A stretch of 64,000 bases of DNA, taken from assembly GCA_026018925.1 (NCBI GenBank), contig JAKSZU010000016.1:59773575-59837574 (forward strand), read 5' to 3'. Below are positions 11,835-24,748 of the stretch, piece after piece (within the stretch, counting starts at the first letter, position 1; every line of letters begins with the position of its first letter). A model generated the notes under the pieces. It searched no databases. It was not told where the DNA came from and saw only the letters and a list, made by a program, of their open reading frames with translations. The stretch is from Tupaia tana. Taxonomy: Eukaryota > Chordata > Mammalia > Scandentia > Tupaiidae. The translations under genes were made by a program, and so were the position numbers.

Positions 11835-12077
11835 ACAGATTTCTTTTTTTTCTTTTTGCTATAGGGCATGTGTATTCACCAGAGAGACAGAAAGTGAGAA
11901 ATCATCACCCCCAGGTGAAGGCCACGTTACAATCGTTTTTCCTTCATTCTCCTGGGATATTGGGCACGCATGGACACGTGCTGGTGTGAGTTTTAAGCCA
12001 CCGGGTCCAGGGACTCAAACCGCAGCCAACTACCTGGAAGTCTAGCGTCGTAACCATTATGCTATCTGCTGGTCCCT
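11835..12077 (-). mobile_element. tRNA-derived SINE, L-type
   Basis: Complete. The head ends tatctgctggtccc, and the B box is ccgggtccagggactcaaac on the + strand. Confidence 0.88.
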
Positions 12078-12231
12078 GAAACAGAAATTTAAAGGCCAAA
12101 TTATAGGTGCAATCGATCTTTGGCCATTGAAATACCTAAGCAACTGGAGGGGGAAGGCTGGGAAAATAGGAATTCTTCCATACATTAGCTTGTCCAATAC
12201 TCATTTATTTATTAGTAAAATGTATGGAGCC

Positions 12232-12392
12232 CCGTGGCTGGCAGGTGGCATGGTGGTTCATGGCGCTGGACTCCCACATGGCCAACTGCGGTTCAAGTCC
12301 CGAACCTGATGACTTGCTTTCTCACTTTCCCTCTCTCTGTCTCTCTCACTCTGTCCCTTTCTGGCCAAATAAATAAAGTTAAATTTAAAAAG
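12232..12392 (+). mobile_element. S-type SINE
   Basis: Head ggctggcaggtggcatggtgg, B box gttcaagtccc, CT tract, and tail aaataaataaagttaaat. Confidence 0.88.
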
Positions 12393-12970
12393 ATATGGAA
12401 CCTTATTCTCAGACTTTGTGCTATGCACTAGGTGCAAAAAGATGAAATTAAAGAGGATCCTCACCTCAACAGTCTTAACAGAGTAGACAAGAAAAAAAGA
12501 ATTATAAAACAGACATGGGTAATGAGAACCTTAAGGAAGGAGTACCTAATTTATGGGAGAGAGTAGACTCAATCAGTAAATATAACTATCTGCCTTTCAC
12601 CCTGGATAGTTATAGTCTTAGGAAGAGAGGGATATGGGATATGGGGAGGGCATCTGGAGCATGTGCAGGGGTGCTGGGGGCGTGAGCACACAGTGTGATC
12701 AGGAGGAGTCTGGTACTGCCAGAGTAGAGGGTGAGAGGAAGAGTGGCAGGGATTGAAGATAAACAGGGCTAGATCTCTACCCAGGGGGCATTTCTCATTA
12801 ATGATCCAACTTTTTCAGAACTGTTGTTCTTGCCTTTCACTTGCGCTGTGAGATACTCTGCCTTGTATCAGAGTTCTTAGAATTCTTTTTGGAATTTTTT
12901 TTTTTCTGGTTGCAAAATTAAGCTTCCATCAAAGACTTTCCAAATTGTAATTAATCGTTACTTCTTTTAA
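12393..12970. other. unassigned intergenic sequence
   Basis: No exon or confident repeat between the SINE and the ARF1 pseudogene. Confidence 0.35.
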
Positions 12971-12974
12971 CACA

Positions 12975-14585
<1,611 letters not shown>

Positions 14586-14712
14586 AGTGGACCTTCACTG
14601 CATAGGTATTTGAACACAAAATATGATTAGAAATCCTCCCTCACTACAGTAACTCAAGGTTTTATCAACTGTTTCACATACACTATTGTGTGGGACATAA
14701 ATGCTTAATTTC

Positions 14713-14892
14713 TGGGGCCAGCATGTGGCATGGTGTTTAAGGAGCTGAATTCTCACATGGCTGACCACAGTTGAAAATCACAGCATTGCTCCCCCCGGGC
14801 TAGGGAGTAATTTCTCACTTTCCCTCTCTCTGTCTCTCTCCACAGAGACTAGTGCACCTTATGGCAAAAAAAGAAAAGAAAGGGAAAAAAGA
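14713..14892 (+). mobile_element. L-type-related SINE, shortened
   Basis: Head ggggccagcatgtggcatgg and a damaged B box. The linker is mostly missing. The body resumes at the C/G-run hairpin, and the tail is ccttatggcaaaaaaag. Confidence 0.8.
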
Positions 14893-15144
14893 AAACTTAT
14901 CTTCTGTGATAAGATGAATTACTTTCTTGGGTTTTAGTGTCTTAATTTTTGCAAAGGTTTTAAATCACTTCAGCTTTGACTTAAGCCTATGAAGTCTAGT
15001 CCTTTCACAGAGGAAAACATCACAGAAGTTTTAAACCGAAATACACTTCAGAAGAAAGGTAAGAAAGCATGTAGGGGTAATTTCCAGCAGGGCGGGAGTT
15101 GTGTGGCAGCGAGCTGGCTTCAAGGGAAACCATGGTAGAGGCCA

Positions 15145-15897
15145 CTCTGTGATCACACACTGGGCCTTCATCTGTGATGACCTGTTCCCCTTCAACATTA
15201 ACTTGGATCCACTTACAGAACTTACGGGATTCCATTTTTCTTATAGTACCTTGCCCACTAGCCTGTGTGCTTCATAATTGCAGAGGCGCCTGGTGGAGAA
15301 TTAATGGATTATATTATGGACAGAGCAGAAGGCTCTGTGGCTACGGAGGAATGGCATGGGCATGTTACTGCCCTGTCACCCCAGAATTTCGATGCCTTGG
15401 TTTGGCTGCTAAACTTATAGAATTATTAGAGGAGATTTCAGAAAGAAAGGCTGTTTTTTTTTTGTTTGTTTGTTTGTTTGTCTTTGTGAGAGTCTAACCA
15501 GGTTGCAGTTAACAATGTGCACGTAGTTTGGCTAGAATGGGAACAGGACAGTCATAGAGTACTACTTGGCCAGCCGGGAGGAGCTGGGCAAGGACGCTTG
15601 TGACAGGAGGAAAGCATTTTTCTAGAAACACCAAGAAGAAATCCATCATATCATTACCTCGCCCAGTGAGGCCTGAAGGCACCGAATAACCACAGGGAGT
15701 GGTGGTTCTTAGGCAGATGCTCTAGATATTTTATGGACAATGTTATCTTCATTGGATGATCTTGGAGCTCACTAGGAGAAAAGTCATCATTAGTCTTAAA
15801 ACATAAAAATACAGGTTATAAACTTATTTTAAGTCTCATTGTTTCCAATGAGCAACATCCTACCTACTAAAGCTGTACACTGTAATAAAAGTCAATC
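15145..15897 (+). pseudogene. NAA20: NAA20 (NAT5) processed pseudogene
   Basis: An intronless copy of the N-terminal acetyltransferase B catalytic subunit. Recognisable stretches in shifting frames are CDDLFPFNINLDPLTE (about 15,172-15,222), GSVATEEWHGHVTALSP (about 15,330-15,375), EFRCLGLAAKLIELLEEISE (about 15,384-15,446) and the terminal PVRPEGTE plus TAA at 15,687-15,689. The GNAT acetyl-CoA loop (R/Q-x-x-G-x-A/G) is still visible as RCLGLA. Frameshifts and stops break it between every block, and a TTTG repeat at about 15,460-15,480 interrupts the ERKGGFFV region. A 3' UTR-like segment ends with AATAAA near 15,886, just before the SINE at 15,900. Confidence 0.88.
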
Positions 15898-15899
15898 AA

Positions 15900-16173
15900 G
15901 GGGCCAGCAGATAGCGTAATGGCTATGTCACTGGACTTCTATGTAGTCGATGCGGTTCAAATCCCAGACCTGGTGGCTTAAATTCATGCTGGGCATGTGT
16001 GCGTGCGTGCCCAAGATCCCAAGAGAATGGAGGAGAAGGAATTGCAGTGTGACCATCCCCCCAGGGGGTGATTTCTTGCTTTCTGTCTCTCTGTCTCTCT
16101 GTCTCTCTCTGTATTTCTGGTGAGCACAGGTGCCCTATAGCAAAAAAAACCTCTCCAAAAACAAACCAAAAAA
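15900..16173 (+). mobile_element. L-type SINE at the end of the NAA20 retrocopy
   Basis: Full length with A box and B box. It is flanked by AAAAGTCAATCAAG on the left and AAAAGTCAATTAAG on the right (TSD), and it inserted just after the retrocopy's AATAAA. Confidence 0.92.
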
Positions 16174-16175
16174 AA

Positions 16176-16654
16176 GTCAATTAAGATGACTGCTAGGTGA
16201 GAAGGAAGCATTCTATTCTCCTGGCTCATCACATTCACTGTGCGCAAGGGAAAACTTGCTCCCTCCTCCTAAATTCTGTGCCTGAGAACTACTGCTGCAG
16301 TATTTTATATATATATATATATATATAAATTTTATATTGAACTGATTACTGAGGCTTTAAAAGTATATATGAAATGTATAAATCTAAAATGTATAATAAA
16401 CACAGAGTTGACTTTAAAAAAAAAAACAAGAAAACAAGAAAGGAAGTGCGGAGACCGCACTCTTAACTTTACCCTCATGATTTTATGGTTTCTTTAGCTC
16501 TGCCCAAGAAGAGTGAGAAAAACTGAAAACCAAGAAACAAGCATCCCCATACTTGCAGCAACATTTATGGCTTATGACAGTTCACAATTATAATGCTAAC
16601 AACAACATGTGACTGGTCTAGTCAGTAATTGTCAAAATAAAATTACCCATTGAA
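16176..16654. other. unassigned, with (TA)n microsatellite
   Basis: No gene seen. A pure TA run sits at about 16,302-16,327. An A-rich end at 16,414-16,440 could be the tail of an old retrocopy. Confidence 0.4.
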
Positions 16655-16902
16655 GGGACCAGCAGTTAGCGTAATGGCTATGTCGCTGGACTCCCATGTA
16701 GTCGACCGCGGTTCGAGTCCCGGACCCAGTGGCTTGAACTCACACCGGGTGTGTGTGCGTGCGTGCCCAAGATCCCAAGAGGAGAATGGAGGAGAAGGGA
16801 TTGCGGCGTGGCCATCCCCCCGGGGGGTGATTTCTCGCTTTCTGTCTCTCTCTGTCTGTCTGGCGAGCACACGCACTCTATAGCAAAAACCTCTCCAAAA
16901 AT
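16655..16902 (+). mobile_element. young L-type SINE
   Basis: Intact A box (tagcgtaatgg) and B box (ggttcgagtcc), perfect hairpin, and TSD AATAAAATTACCCATT on both sides (left copy ending 16,652). Confidence 0.94.
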
Positions 16903-16951
16903 AAAAATAAAATTACCCATTTAAAATTCTTTTTGGAAAAACCTGTTATAT

Positions 16952-17196
16952 AGGGGCCAGCCAGTGGCGAAGTGGTTAAGGTGCTAGACTCCCATGCAGC
17001 ACCATGGCCAGCCGTGTTTACATCTCAGACGCAGAGGCTTGAAAATCACGCTGGGTTTGTGTGTGTGCATGCCCAAAATCCAAAGAGGAGAATGGATTGT
17101 GGTGTGACTGTCCCCCCTGGGGTGATTTCTCACTTTCCATCTCTCTGTCTCTCTCTCTGGTAAATGCATGTGCCCTATGACAAAAACCTAAAAAGA
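16952..17196 (+). mobile_element. old L-type SINE
   Basis: Head ggggccagccagtggcgaag. TSD TGTTATATA lies at about 16,943-16,951 and again after the tail. Confidence 0.88.
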
Positions 17197-17412
17197 TGTT
17201 ATATATTTCAGTAAGTAAAATTAATGATTAGACCAATAAGACCACTTCTTTAGTTGTTCATACAAAACAGTAAATCCCTTCCCTGGTTCTTAGCCTCACT
17301 GTGACACCACAGTCCACCTTTGGGCACAGTTCCCTATTCTTGCAGCTCTCACACTAGTACAGGGTAGCATGCAGATTCTCAGCTCCTGGTCATTATTTTA
17401 AAAACTCCTACT
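17197..17412. other. unassigned
   Basis: Short unique stretch, nothing recognised. Confidence 0.35.
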
Positions 17413-17558
17413 GGGGCCGACAGGTGGTGTGTTAGTTAAGGCACTGGACTCCCATATGGCTGACCATGGTTTGAGTCTTGGACCTGGTGGCTTTCTCTCT
17501 GTCTCTGTCTGGTTAAATTTAATAATAATAAATTAAATTAATAATAAACTTTTTAAAA
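17413..17558 (+). mobile_element. S-type SINE
   Basis: Head ggggccgacaggtggtgtg. The CT tract is short, the tail is AT-rich, and the flanks share AAA(AG/CT)TCCTACT. Confidence 0.85.
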
Positions 17559-17780
17559 GTTCCTACTAAAACTTATAAATTTGAGCTCAAAATCTGTGTT
17601 TGACATAGAGAAAATTAAAAGTAGAATAACAATGGGGCTGGCAGGTGGCGTAGTGGTCAAGGATGCTGGACTCCCACATGGCCAACCACGGTTTGAGTCC
17701 CAGGCTTGGCAGCTTGCTTTCTCACTCTCTCTCCCTCTTGCTCTGTCCCTCTCTGGGCAAAGTAAAAATAAATAAAGTTA

Positions 17781-18027
17781 GGGACCAGCAGTTGGCATAA
17801 GGGCTATGTCGCTGGACTCCCATGTGGTCGACCGTGGTTCGAGTCCCAGACCTGGTGGCTTGAATTCATGCTGGGCACACGTGCGTGCATGCCAAAGATC
17901 CCAAGAGGAGAATGGGAAGAGAAGGGATTGCTGCATGGCCATCCCCCCGGGGAGTGATTTTTTGCTTTCTGTCTGTCTCTGTCTTTCTGGTGAGTGCACA
18001 TGCCCTATAGCAAAAACTTCTCAAATA
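17781..18027 (+). mobile_element. L-type SINE inserted in the S-type tail
   Basis: Complete body. Its own tail (AAACTTCTCAAATA, 18,014-18,027) was the target of a third insertion and reappears at 18,317-18,330. Confidence 0.92.
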
Positions 18028-18028
18028 T

Positions 18029-18316
18029 GGGACCAGCAGTTAGCGTAATGGCTATGTCGCTGGACTCCCACGTAGTCGACCGCGGTTCGAGTCCTGGACC
18101 CGGTGGCTTAAACTCACGCCGGGCACGTGTGCGTGCGTGCCCAAGATCCCGAGAGGAGAATGGAGGAGAAGGGATTACGGCGTGGCCATCCCCCCTGGGG
18201 GGTGATTTCTCGCTTTCTGTCTCTCTGTCTCTCTCTGTCTGTCTGGCGAGCACACGCGCCCTATAGCAAAAACCTCTCCAAAAAAAAAAAAAAAAAAAAA
18301 AGATTTGAAAAAAAAA
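18029..18316 (+). mobile_element. youngest L-type SINE of the nest
   Basis: Near-consensus: intact A and B boxes, perfect C-run/G-run hairpin, and an A-rich tail. It is flanked by the 14-bp duplication AAACTTCTCAAATA. Confidence 0.94.
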
Positions 18317-18345
18317 AAACTTCTCAAATAAATAAAGTTAAATAA

Positions 18346-18396
18346 ATAATTTATTTTTAAAAATATTTAATTTTATTTATTCATTTATTTTAATGT

Positions 18397-18427
<31 letters not shown>

Positions 18428-18523
18428 AAGTGAGAAAGCAAGTCGCCAGGTCCAGTACTCGAACCATGGTTGGCCATGTGGGAGTGTCCAGCGCCCCAAC
18501 CACCACGCCACCTGCTGGTCCCT
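18346..18523 (-). mobile_element. S-type SINE with (GA)n
   Basis: A/T-rich tail at the left, GA run at about 18,402-18,428, and head ending cacctgctggtccc. Confidence 0.88.
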
Positions 18524-19181
18524 GAATAAAATATATTTTTTTAAAAAAGGAGAATAATAGGATAGAAAAGCAGACTTCTCTGAATTAATTTTCTAAAGTT
18601 CATCAATATGACACTTACTCCCCTCTCAAACTCTTCTCTAAGTGATCCTAGGATTTTCTTGATGAAAATAGTGAGAGGATTGCTAGAAGAATTATAACAG
18701 AATTTTGCCATATCCTGTCACATTGTTTCTCAGATGATGGTACATAAGATTTTTGGTGGCACACCATGAGTACTTTTAATTTCAAAAGTGACCTATTTAT
18801 TTTGATAGAAAGCAGAACAATAATTAGCACCTAAAGCTGTATTATATGTTTTATATGTTAAATAAAATTCCTTGGAAGGCTAAAAATCCTGAGTCCTTTT
18901 AAAAAATATTAAGTAAAACTGGATATAGTAAAACCTGTAAAGGAATCACACAAATACTGTTTGAGAAGCATTGCCTTTGTATGTTTATTTTGTGTTTGTG
19001 TGACTGGTTACAGTATTGCTCTGATTAATCAATACTGATACAAATTAAAAGCTTTAGACCATAAAACCGAGATGACTAATTACAGGTTATTGCCTATAGG
19101 ATTTCTGATAATTTACTTTAAAAACTTTTTATATTTGGAACATGACTTCTAATATAATCTTGATTATAAAATACGTTATTT
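18524..19181. other. unassigned, downstream of ZNF713
   Basis: AT-rich. No coding signal, and no repeat assigned with confidence. Confidence 0.35.
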
Positions 19182-19440
19182 TTGGACCAGCCTGTAGTAT
19201 GGTGGTTAAGGTAGCTGAATCCCACAGAGCCACTTGCACGGTTCAAGTCCTGGACCTGATGGTTTGAGAAAGCCAAGTGGCATATGGGCATGTGTGCCCA
19301 AAATTATGAAAGTGGAGAAAGATGGAGGAGAAGGGACTGCAGTGTGACCATTTCCCATAAAAGGGGAGGGGTGCTTTCTTACTTTCTCCTTCTCCCCCTG
19401 TATACCCTCTGGCAGAAAACTAAAAAACAAAATCAAACAA
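19182..19440 (+). mobile_element. old L-type SINE
   Basis: Head ttggaccagcctgtagtatgg, with the GTGTGCCC linker and body diverged. It lies just beyond the 3' end of ZNF713. Confidence 0.82.
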
Positions 19441-19541
19441 AACTAAAATAAAATAAATATTTTTCACTATTATAGCCCCTCCTAGGGATATAATATGCTA
19501 CTAGTTTAAGGTCTAAGCTTATTTGGTTTCTATGCATTAAG

Positions 19542-19547
19542 TTTATT
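19542..19547 (-). terminator. candidate ZNF713 polyadenylation signal
   Basis: TTTATT on the + strand is AATAAA on the - strand, 72-77 nt after the ZNF713 stop. Other signals further down could be used instead. Confidence 0.4.
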
Positions 19548-19618
19548 TATAAGCTTTCTCTTCACTATGAATTAACTCGATATTGAATAAAATGAAAAGG
19601 TGTGACCAAAAAAATGTC

Positions 19619-20664
19619 CTACATTTCTAAGTTCATATGCTGCTGAGTCAGTGAAGAGCTGTAGCTTAAGGTTTTCTCACATTTGTAGTCACACACCTTC
19701 TCCCGAGTATGGATCTTCCTGTGTTGATTAAGGTGCGCACTCTGGCTAAAGGCTTTCCCACATTCGGTACATTTATAGGGCTTCTCTCCCGTATGAGTTC
19801 TTTCATGTTGATTTAGATGGGTCCTCTGGCTGAAGGCTTTGCCACAGAAACTGCACTCGTAAGGTTTCTCTCCAGTATGAAGTCTGTGATGTTCAGTAAG
19901 GGACGTGATGCGGCTAAAGGCTTTTCCACACTGATTGCACTTGTAGGGCTTCTCTCCGGTATGAATCCTCAGATGCTGAGTGAAGGATGAATGTTGACGG
20001 AAGGCTTTCCCACATTCATTGCATATAAAAGGTTTTTCTCCTGTGTGAATTCTCTGATGCTGAATAAGATGGATCCTCTGGCTGAATCTTTTGCCACATT
20101 CATCACACTTATAGGGCTTCTCTCCTGTGAGGACTATCTGAGATGGGGTAAGAGAGGAGTTGTGGCTGAAGGCCTTTCCATAGTCACTGGGTTTCTCTCT
20201 GGTAGGAATATGACTAGTAAGAAGAATATGTTGATTGAAGATTTTTCCACACTCACTATATTCATAGGGGTTCTCCCTTACATAGTTTCCCTGATAGTAA
20301 ATCAAGCCTGAATTACGTCTGATGCTATTTGCTTGTGTGTCAGAATTAAAGGGTATTCTAATTGAAGGAATTCTCTGATGCAGAATAAGGTTTGAGTTCA
20401 GGTTACAGTTTTCTACAAACTTATTACGGTCAAGGCTTCTCTCTTGTGTGATCTTTTTGTGGGGGAAAGACACTTGTCCCACATGTGTCTGCTGGTTTTC
20501 TTGGTTAAACTCTAATTGGTAGTCAAAGTCCCAGATGCCTCCCAAGATGGAGTACCAGAAACTGTCTCCTGTTATTCTTGCCATTATCATGTCATGAGTT
20601 TGATTTTCAATGGAAATATTCTGGTTTGGAGTTGACTTTGTGATTTCAGGTCTGTTCTCTCCAT
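19619..20664 (-). CDS. ZNF713: ZNF713 last coding exon (C2H2 zinc-finger array)
   Basis: A TTTCTTTTAG acceptor precedes ATGGAGAGAACAGACC at 20,664. The exon runs in frame (phase 1) from DGENRPEI to a TAG at 19,621-19,619. With the three upstream exons it gives 450 residues. Five complete C2H2 fingers span about residues 289-421, joined by TGEKP linkers, with contact residues (-1,2,3,6) QIHQ, QSSQ, RTSE, QTHQ and QAHQ. Two degenerate fingers precede them: YSECGK, lacking its first Cys, and PSDYGK, lacking all ligands. A broken CDYKC remnant follows. The region SFWYSILGGIWDFDY between KRAB and the fingers is as I recall in human ZNF713. The methionine at 20,590 is internal (about residue 128) and not the start. 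The protein is a nuclear DNA-binding repressor; its targets cannot be read from sequence. Confidence 0.95.
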
Positions 20665-20867
20665 CTAAAAGAAATTCAGAACATATAAAAACTTTCCAAT
20701 ATGTTTTAACTTTGAAAAAGAAATTGTTGCATAGTAAATTACTAAATGAAACTCATGGTAATGTGTACAAGGCATATGTGATACTGAAAAGTTTTTAAAT
20801 ATGGCCATGTAACAAAGGGAAAAAATATATAAGGGTGTTGATAAACAGTGAACAGGGGAAAGTTATT

Positions 20868-21102
20868 ACTTTTTGCTATAGGGCACATGCACTTTCCAGA
20901 AAAAGAGAAAGTTAAAAAGCAACCCCCAGGGTGATGGCCACATCACAGTCCCTTCTCCATTTCTCCTCTGGAGATTTTGAGCATGCACACGCACATGCCT
21001 GGAGTGTTTTTTAAGCCACTGGGTCCAGGTCTTAAATCACACCATGGGCCAGGTACAATTCAGTTGCCTTAACTGCCTTAACCAACATACCACAGGCTGC
21101 CT
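20868..21102 (-). mobile_element. old L-type SINE
   Basis: tttttgctatagggcacatg at the tail. The body is diverged, the head has an extra about 15 bp, and it ends accacaggctgcc. Confidence 0.78.
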
Positions 21103-22418
21103 AAACAGAGGAAAATTGTAAAACATGTATGATAATCATTTTAAAAAAAGAGAGAGAAATCACTCAGGAGTATCCATGGTTGAAAGGAGATGGACAGGAC
21201 AAGAACTATCAGAGAAAAGTCCATGTTCAGAGAGGAACAACAACTTAGACAAGGAAGGTCTGAGTCCAGGCTCTAGTAAAACTCATCTGTAGATTACTCT
21301 GTTTTAATCACACCTACTTGTTTATTCAAAAAGTACTTTTTTCTTTTTTTAATCTTTTATTTAAAATGATAAAACTAGTATTTATAGTCACATTCAAATA
21401 TTGTGGAAATGCTACCCTCTAGAAATAATATTGTTAATAGAAATGATCATTGTTAATAACTAGAAAGGCTATCTTGCCGGATTTTTCCTATGTTCACACG
21501 AATATACATATAAACCATATTTGAACAAGCATTACTCATGGATAAAGGTAAAAGTAAAAATTCATTCTGGCCTCCCACCACTTTCTTAAACTTCATTCAG
21601 TGGGAGTATTCTTCCACTGCTTCTAGATGAAGATCTAAGCAGGCCTGCAGTTTCCCCCTTAGAGCTCAGGCAATGGATACTCCTAATGTTACATTAAGTC
21701 ACATGCCCAGTATCTACTTAGCGTAATAGTCAAAACTCCAATTAATTTCTCTTCTTCCTCAGGTCTGTTACAAAAAGACTGTGTCCCTTCCTTCAGCCTG
21801 CCTCTTCCTCTGCTCTGTTCTCTTCATGTTGACCATGTCCCCTGCTCTACTCTCTGCTAGTCTCTTCCTTGCCTCTACTCTCTTACTTCTTTCCCCCCTT
21901 TATTTCCCCGCTCACTTCTTCCCTCACTTACTAACCTTTGTTTAGTTCCCATCTAACAAGAGTTGTTCAGTGGGGGCTGTGTGGAGGGAGGAGAGATTAA
22001 GTGAGGTCAATTTTTGTGTGTCTGGGTGACTTCATAGTCTTGGCTTGGCAGATGGTTAAGATGGATTCACTTTGGGGGACATTTATAATTCTCGAGAAAT
22101 TCTCCCCACGCCGTGTGCATTTCCATGATCTACGTAGATACATCTTTATTCCAGGCATTGATTCTATTGCATCGTTGGGAAAGTCATGACACATTTTTGC
22201 ATAGAAAAACGTGTTAGGACTTTCCCGATGACCTAATATTTGATAAGATCCAGGACCACACTGGCTGACACTTGAGAAACATTCATGATACCTTCCCCCA
22301 GCAAACTCAGGTAGTGGAAAGTGATCTAACTTGTCAGCTTCTCTTGGCCTACCCAGCAAAGCCATTCATTAGCTGGCCTTGGGCCTTGGACTGTTTGGGT
22401 GAGAATCTGCTTAGGGTT

Positions 22419-22494
22419 TCTTTTCTTTTCCTCCTCCTCCTCCTCCTCCTCCTCCTCCTCCTCCTCCTCCTTCTTCTTCTTCTTCTTTTTTTTT
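22419..22494. repeat. (TCC)n-(TTC)n tract in a SINE tail
   Basis: A homopyrimidine run: TCC repeats at about 22,430-22,471, then TTC repeats and a T-run. It directly abuts the SINE tail, so it is probably an expanded SINE poly(A) (GGA/GAA on the SINE strand). Confidence 0.9.
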
Positions 22495-22746
22495 TAGAGA
22501 GAGATTTTTGAAATAGGGTGCATGTGCTTGCCAGAGAGACAGAGAGAGACAGGGAGACAGAAAGTGAGCAATCACCCCCCAGGGGGGATGGCCATGCCAC
22601 AATCCCTTCTCTCCATTTTCCTCTCGGGATTTTAGGCATGCACGCTCACATGCCCAGTGTCAGTTTCAACCAGTGGGTTTGGGGCTCAAACCATGGTTGA
22701 CTATGTGGGTTGCAGCAATGTAACCATTACATCATCTGCTGGGCCC
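22485..22746 (-). mobile_element. L-type SINE
   Basis: gagagatttttgaaatagg tail, intact hairpin in the body, and head ending catctgctgggccc. Confidence 0.88.
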
Positions 22747-22749
22747 TGC

Positions 22750-23512
22750 TTTAGCTTTCTTGTATGAGGGACATACACTAGTCTTGTCTTCCAACCACAG
22801 GGAAAATATATCAAAACTATCTGAATAGTCCCACTGAAACTAGGCAGCCATATAATTATTATCCTAATTGGGACCCTTGATGGTAAAAGGGTCACATTGA
22901 TAATTATGTCAGAAACTAGCACAGGCTAACTGGAGGGAATCTGATCACTGTATTTTGACTCAACCATTGCTATATTTCCTTCTACATCTTTCCTTAAAGA
23001 GGTTAAAGATTCACAACATAGCTCTCACCTAAGAAACTTCTTCATCAATTTCCTAAAAATAAGTTCCTAATAGATCTGTTTTTATATCCTTGATCTGGCT
23101 GGCTGAGGGGAGTAGGTCGCGAGGCTGTTTCCTATGCTCACGGACATGTGACAGTTGCCACACTTACTCAATAGGCAGGTACCTTCCACTCTGAAAGAGG
23201 ACGATTCTAACAAATACTCATATATAAGTAAGTATGTGCATATATTTATACATATATAGTTTTATTGTTAAGCCAAAACAGGATAATAGTTTACATTTAG
23301 CTTGTATGACTTTGTTTTTCATTTAAAATTCTTTCTAATGTGAGTATACATAGATCTGCCTCATGCTTTTGCAAATATGAACGGATTTTTTTCACTGGCC
23401 TTTGTATTCTTTAACTCTGAGGGGAAGATTTTTGGAGCATACTCCATTGCATGTTTCAGAAGTGACTACTTCCCCTCACTGACTAGGAAATGGCCAAATG
23501 CTTGCTTCTCAC
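22750..23512. other. unassigned intronic sequence
   Basis: No repeat recognised with confidence before the KRAB-B exon. Confidence 0.35.
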
Positions 23513-23605
23513 CTGGAGGAGGGTCCAGTGGGCTGTCTCTCTCTACCGTCCACTGCTCTTCTTGCTCCAATTGAGTAATCACCTCTGGCTTATAAAGTTG
23601 TTGCC
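23513..23605 (-). CDS. ZNF713: ZNF713 KRAB-B exon
   Basis: 93 nt between a CTATGAATAG acceptor and a CCAG/GTGAGA donor, entered and left in phase 1. The reading after the junction glycine is QQLYKPEVITQLEQEEQW, then TVERDSPLDPPP. The KPEVI.QLEQ.EEQW core is the KRAB B-box, which strengthens TRIM28 binding by the A-box. It is preserved, in frame and undamaged. Confidence 0.93.
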
Positions 23606-23840
23606 CTATTCATAGGAAAGATATATATCTCAGGAGTTTATACTAGGAACAAAATCTCACTTCAAATCCACTTCCAAACATTTCAGTCGTTAAGGCCCCT
23701 GGATTTGGAAAGGGGAGGTTTCAGAGGCAACAAATAAAGCTACCCATCTCACTCAGCGAAGTCAAGACCTATCACCTCAGAAGAAAGAGCAGGAAACTAA
23801 GGTCTCTGTCTTCAAAACTGATTGACTTTCTTCTGTCCTA

Positions 23841-24086
<246 letters not shown>

Positions 24087-24258
24087 TTAGCCAGCAACTG
24101 TTCCTACAAGGGCCCTCGGGGAAGGGGTGAGAGTGTACACTAGACAACGGTTAGGTTGTCTAAACTGCTGTGCTGAGTCTTCAGGACTGAGTAATCGAGG
24201 TCGAACTCTTTCCTTTCCTTTCCTATTTTTTTTTTTTTTTCCTTAAAGACAGGGTCTC

Positions 24259-24507
24259 AGGACCAGCAGATGGCATAATGGTTACATTGCTGGATTCCCA
24301 TGTAGTTCACTGTGGTTTGAGTCCCGGACCTGGTGACTTAAAACTCACGCCAGGCATGCGTGTGTGACCAAGATCCTGAGAGAATGGAGGAGGAGGGATT
24401 GCAGTGTGGCCATTCCCCCAGGGGGTGACTTCTTACTTTCTGACTCTCTGTCTCTACAGTGAGTGCACACGCCATATAGCAAAAAATCTCTCTTAAAAAA
24501 AAAGAAA
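24259..24507 (+). mobile_element. L-type SINE inside the composite SINE
   Basis: Exact TSD AAAGACAGGGTCTC (24,245-24,258 and 24,508-24,521), where the target is the 3' end of the 7SL-like unit. Confidence 0.94.
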
Positions 24508-24595
24508 AAAGACAGGGTCTCGTGTTGGGATTCTCCTGCCTTGGCCTTCCAGCTGGAATGACAGGCTTACAACACTATGCCCAGATCTTCTTTTT

Positions 24596-24748
24596 AAAAA
24601 TTTTATTTGTTAGTATTTTTAATTTGCCACAGGGCATGTGTGCTCACCAGAAAGAGACTGAAAGAGAAAGTGAGAAAGCAAGTCACCAGGTCTGGGACCC
24701 GAACCAGAGGAGTCCAGAGCCCCAACCACCATGCCACCTGCTGGCCCC
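24596..24748 (-). mobile_element. S-type SINE inside the composite SINE
   Basis: Flanked by AGATCTTCTTTTT and AGATCTTTTT. The head ends cacctgctggcccc. It lies between the two 7SL-like units. Confidence 0.88.

Larger units (their letters stand above)
17633..18345 (+). mobile_element. S-type SINE hosting two nested L-type SINEs
   Basis: The outer S-type element runs 17,633-17,780, and its AAATAAATAAAGTTA tail is repeated at 18,326-18,340. That duplication is the TSD of the L-type element inserted into it, so the outer tail resumes at about 18,326. Confidence 0.88.
20665..23512 (-). other. ZNF713 intron 3
   Basis: Bounded by a GTGAGA donor at 23,512-23,507 and a TTTTAG acceptor at 20,667-20,665 (both - strand). 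It holds two SINEs and otherwise unassigned sequence, including a pyrimidine-rich stretch at about 21,770-21,930. Confidence 0.85.

Noticed and set aside
16655-16735. Functional tRNA genes in the SINE heads
   Set aside because: The A and B boxes are present, but the head cannot form a proper acceptor stem and is fused to a SINE body; these are tRNA-derived retroposons.
20588-20590. Methionine at 20,590 as start of a 323-aa zinc-finger protein
   Set aside because: The frame continues upstream to a good acceptor at 20,665 and joins KRAB exons in phase, so this ATG is internal.
22411-22639. Arg/Gly-rich open frames at 22.4-22.6 kb
   Set aside because: Produced by the (TCC)n/(TTC)n tract and the SINE. 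Low-complexity artefact.
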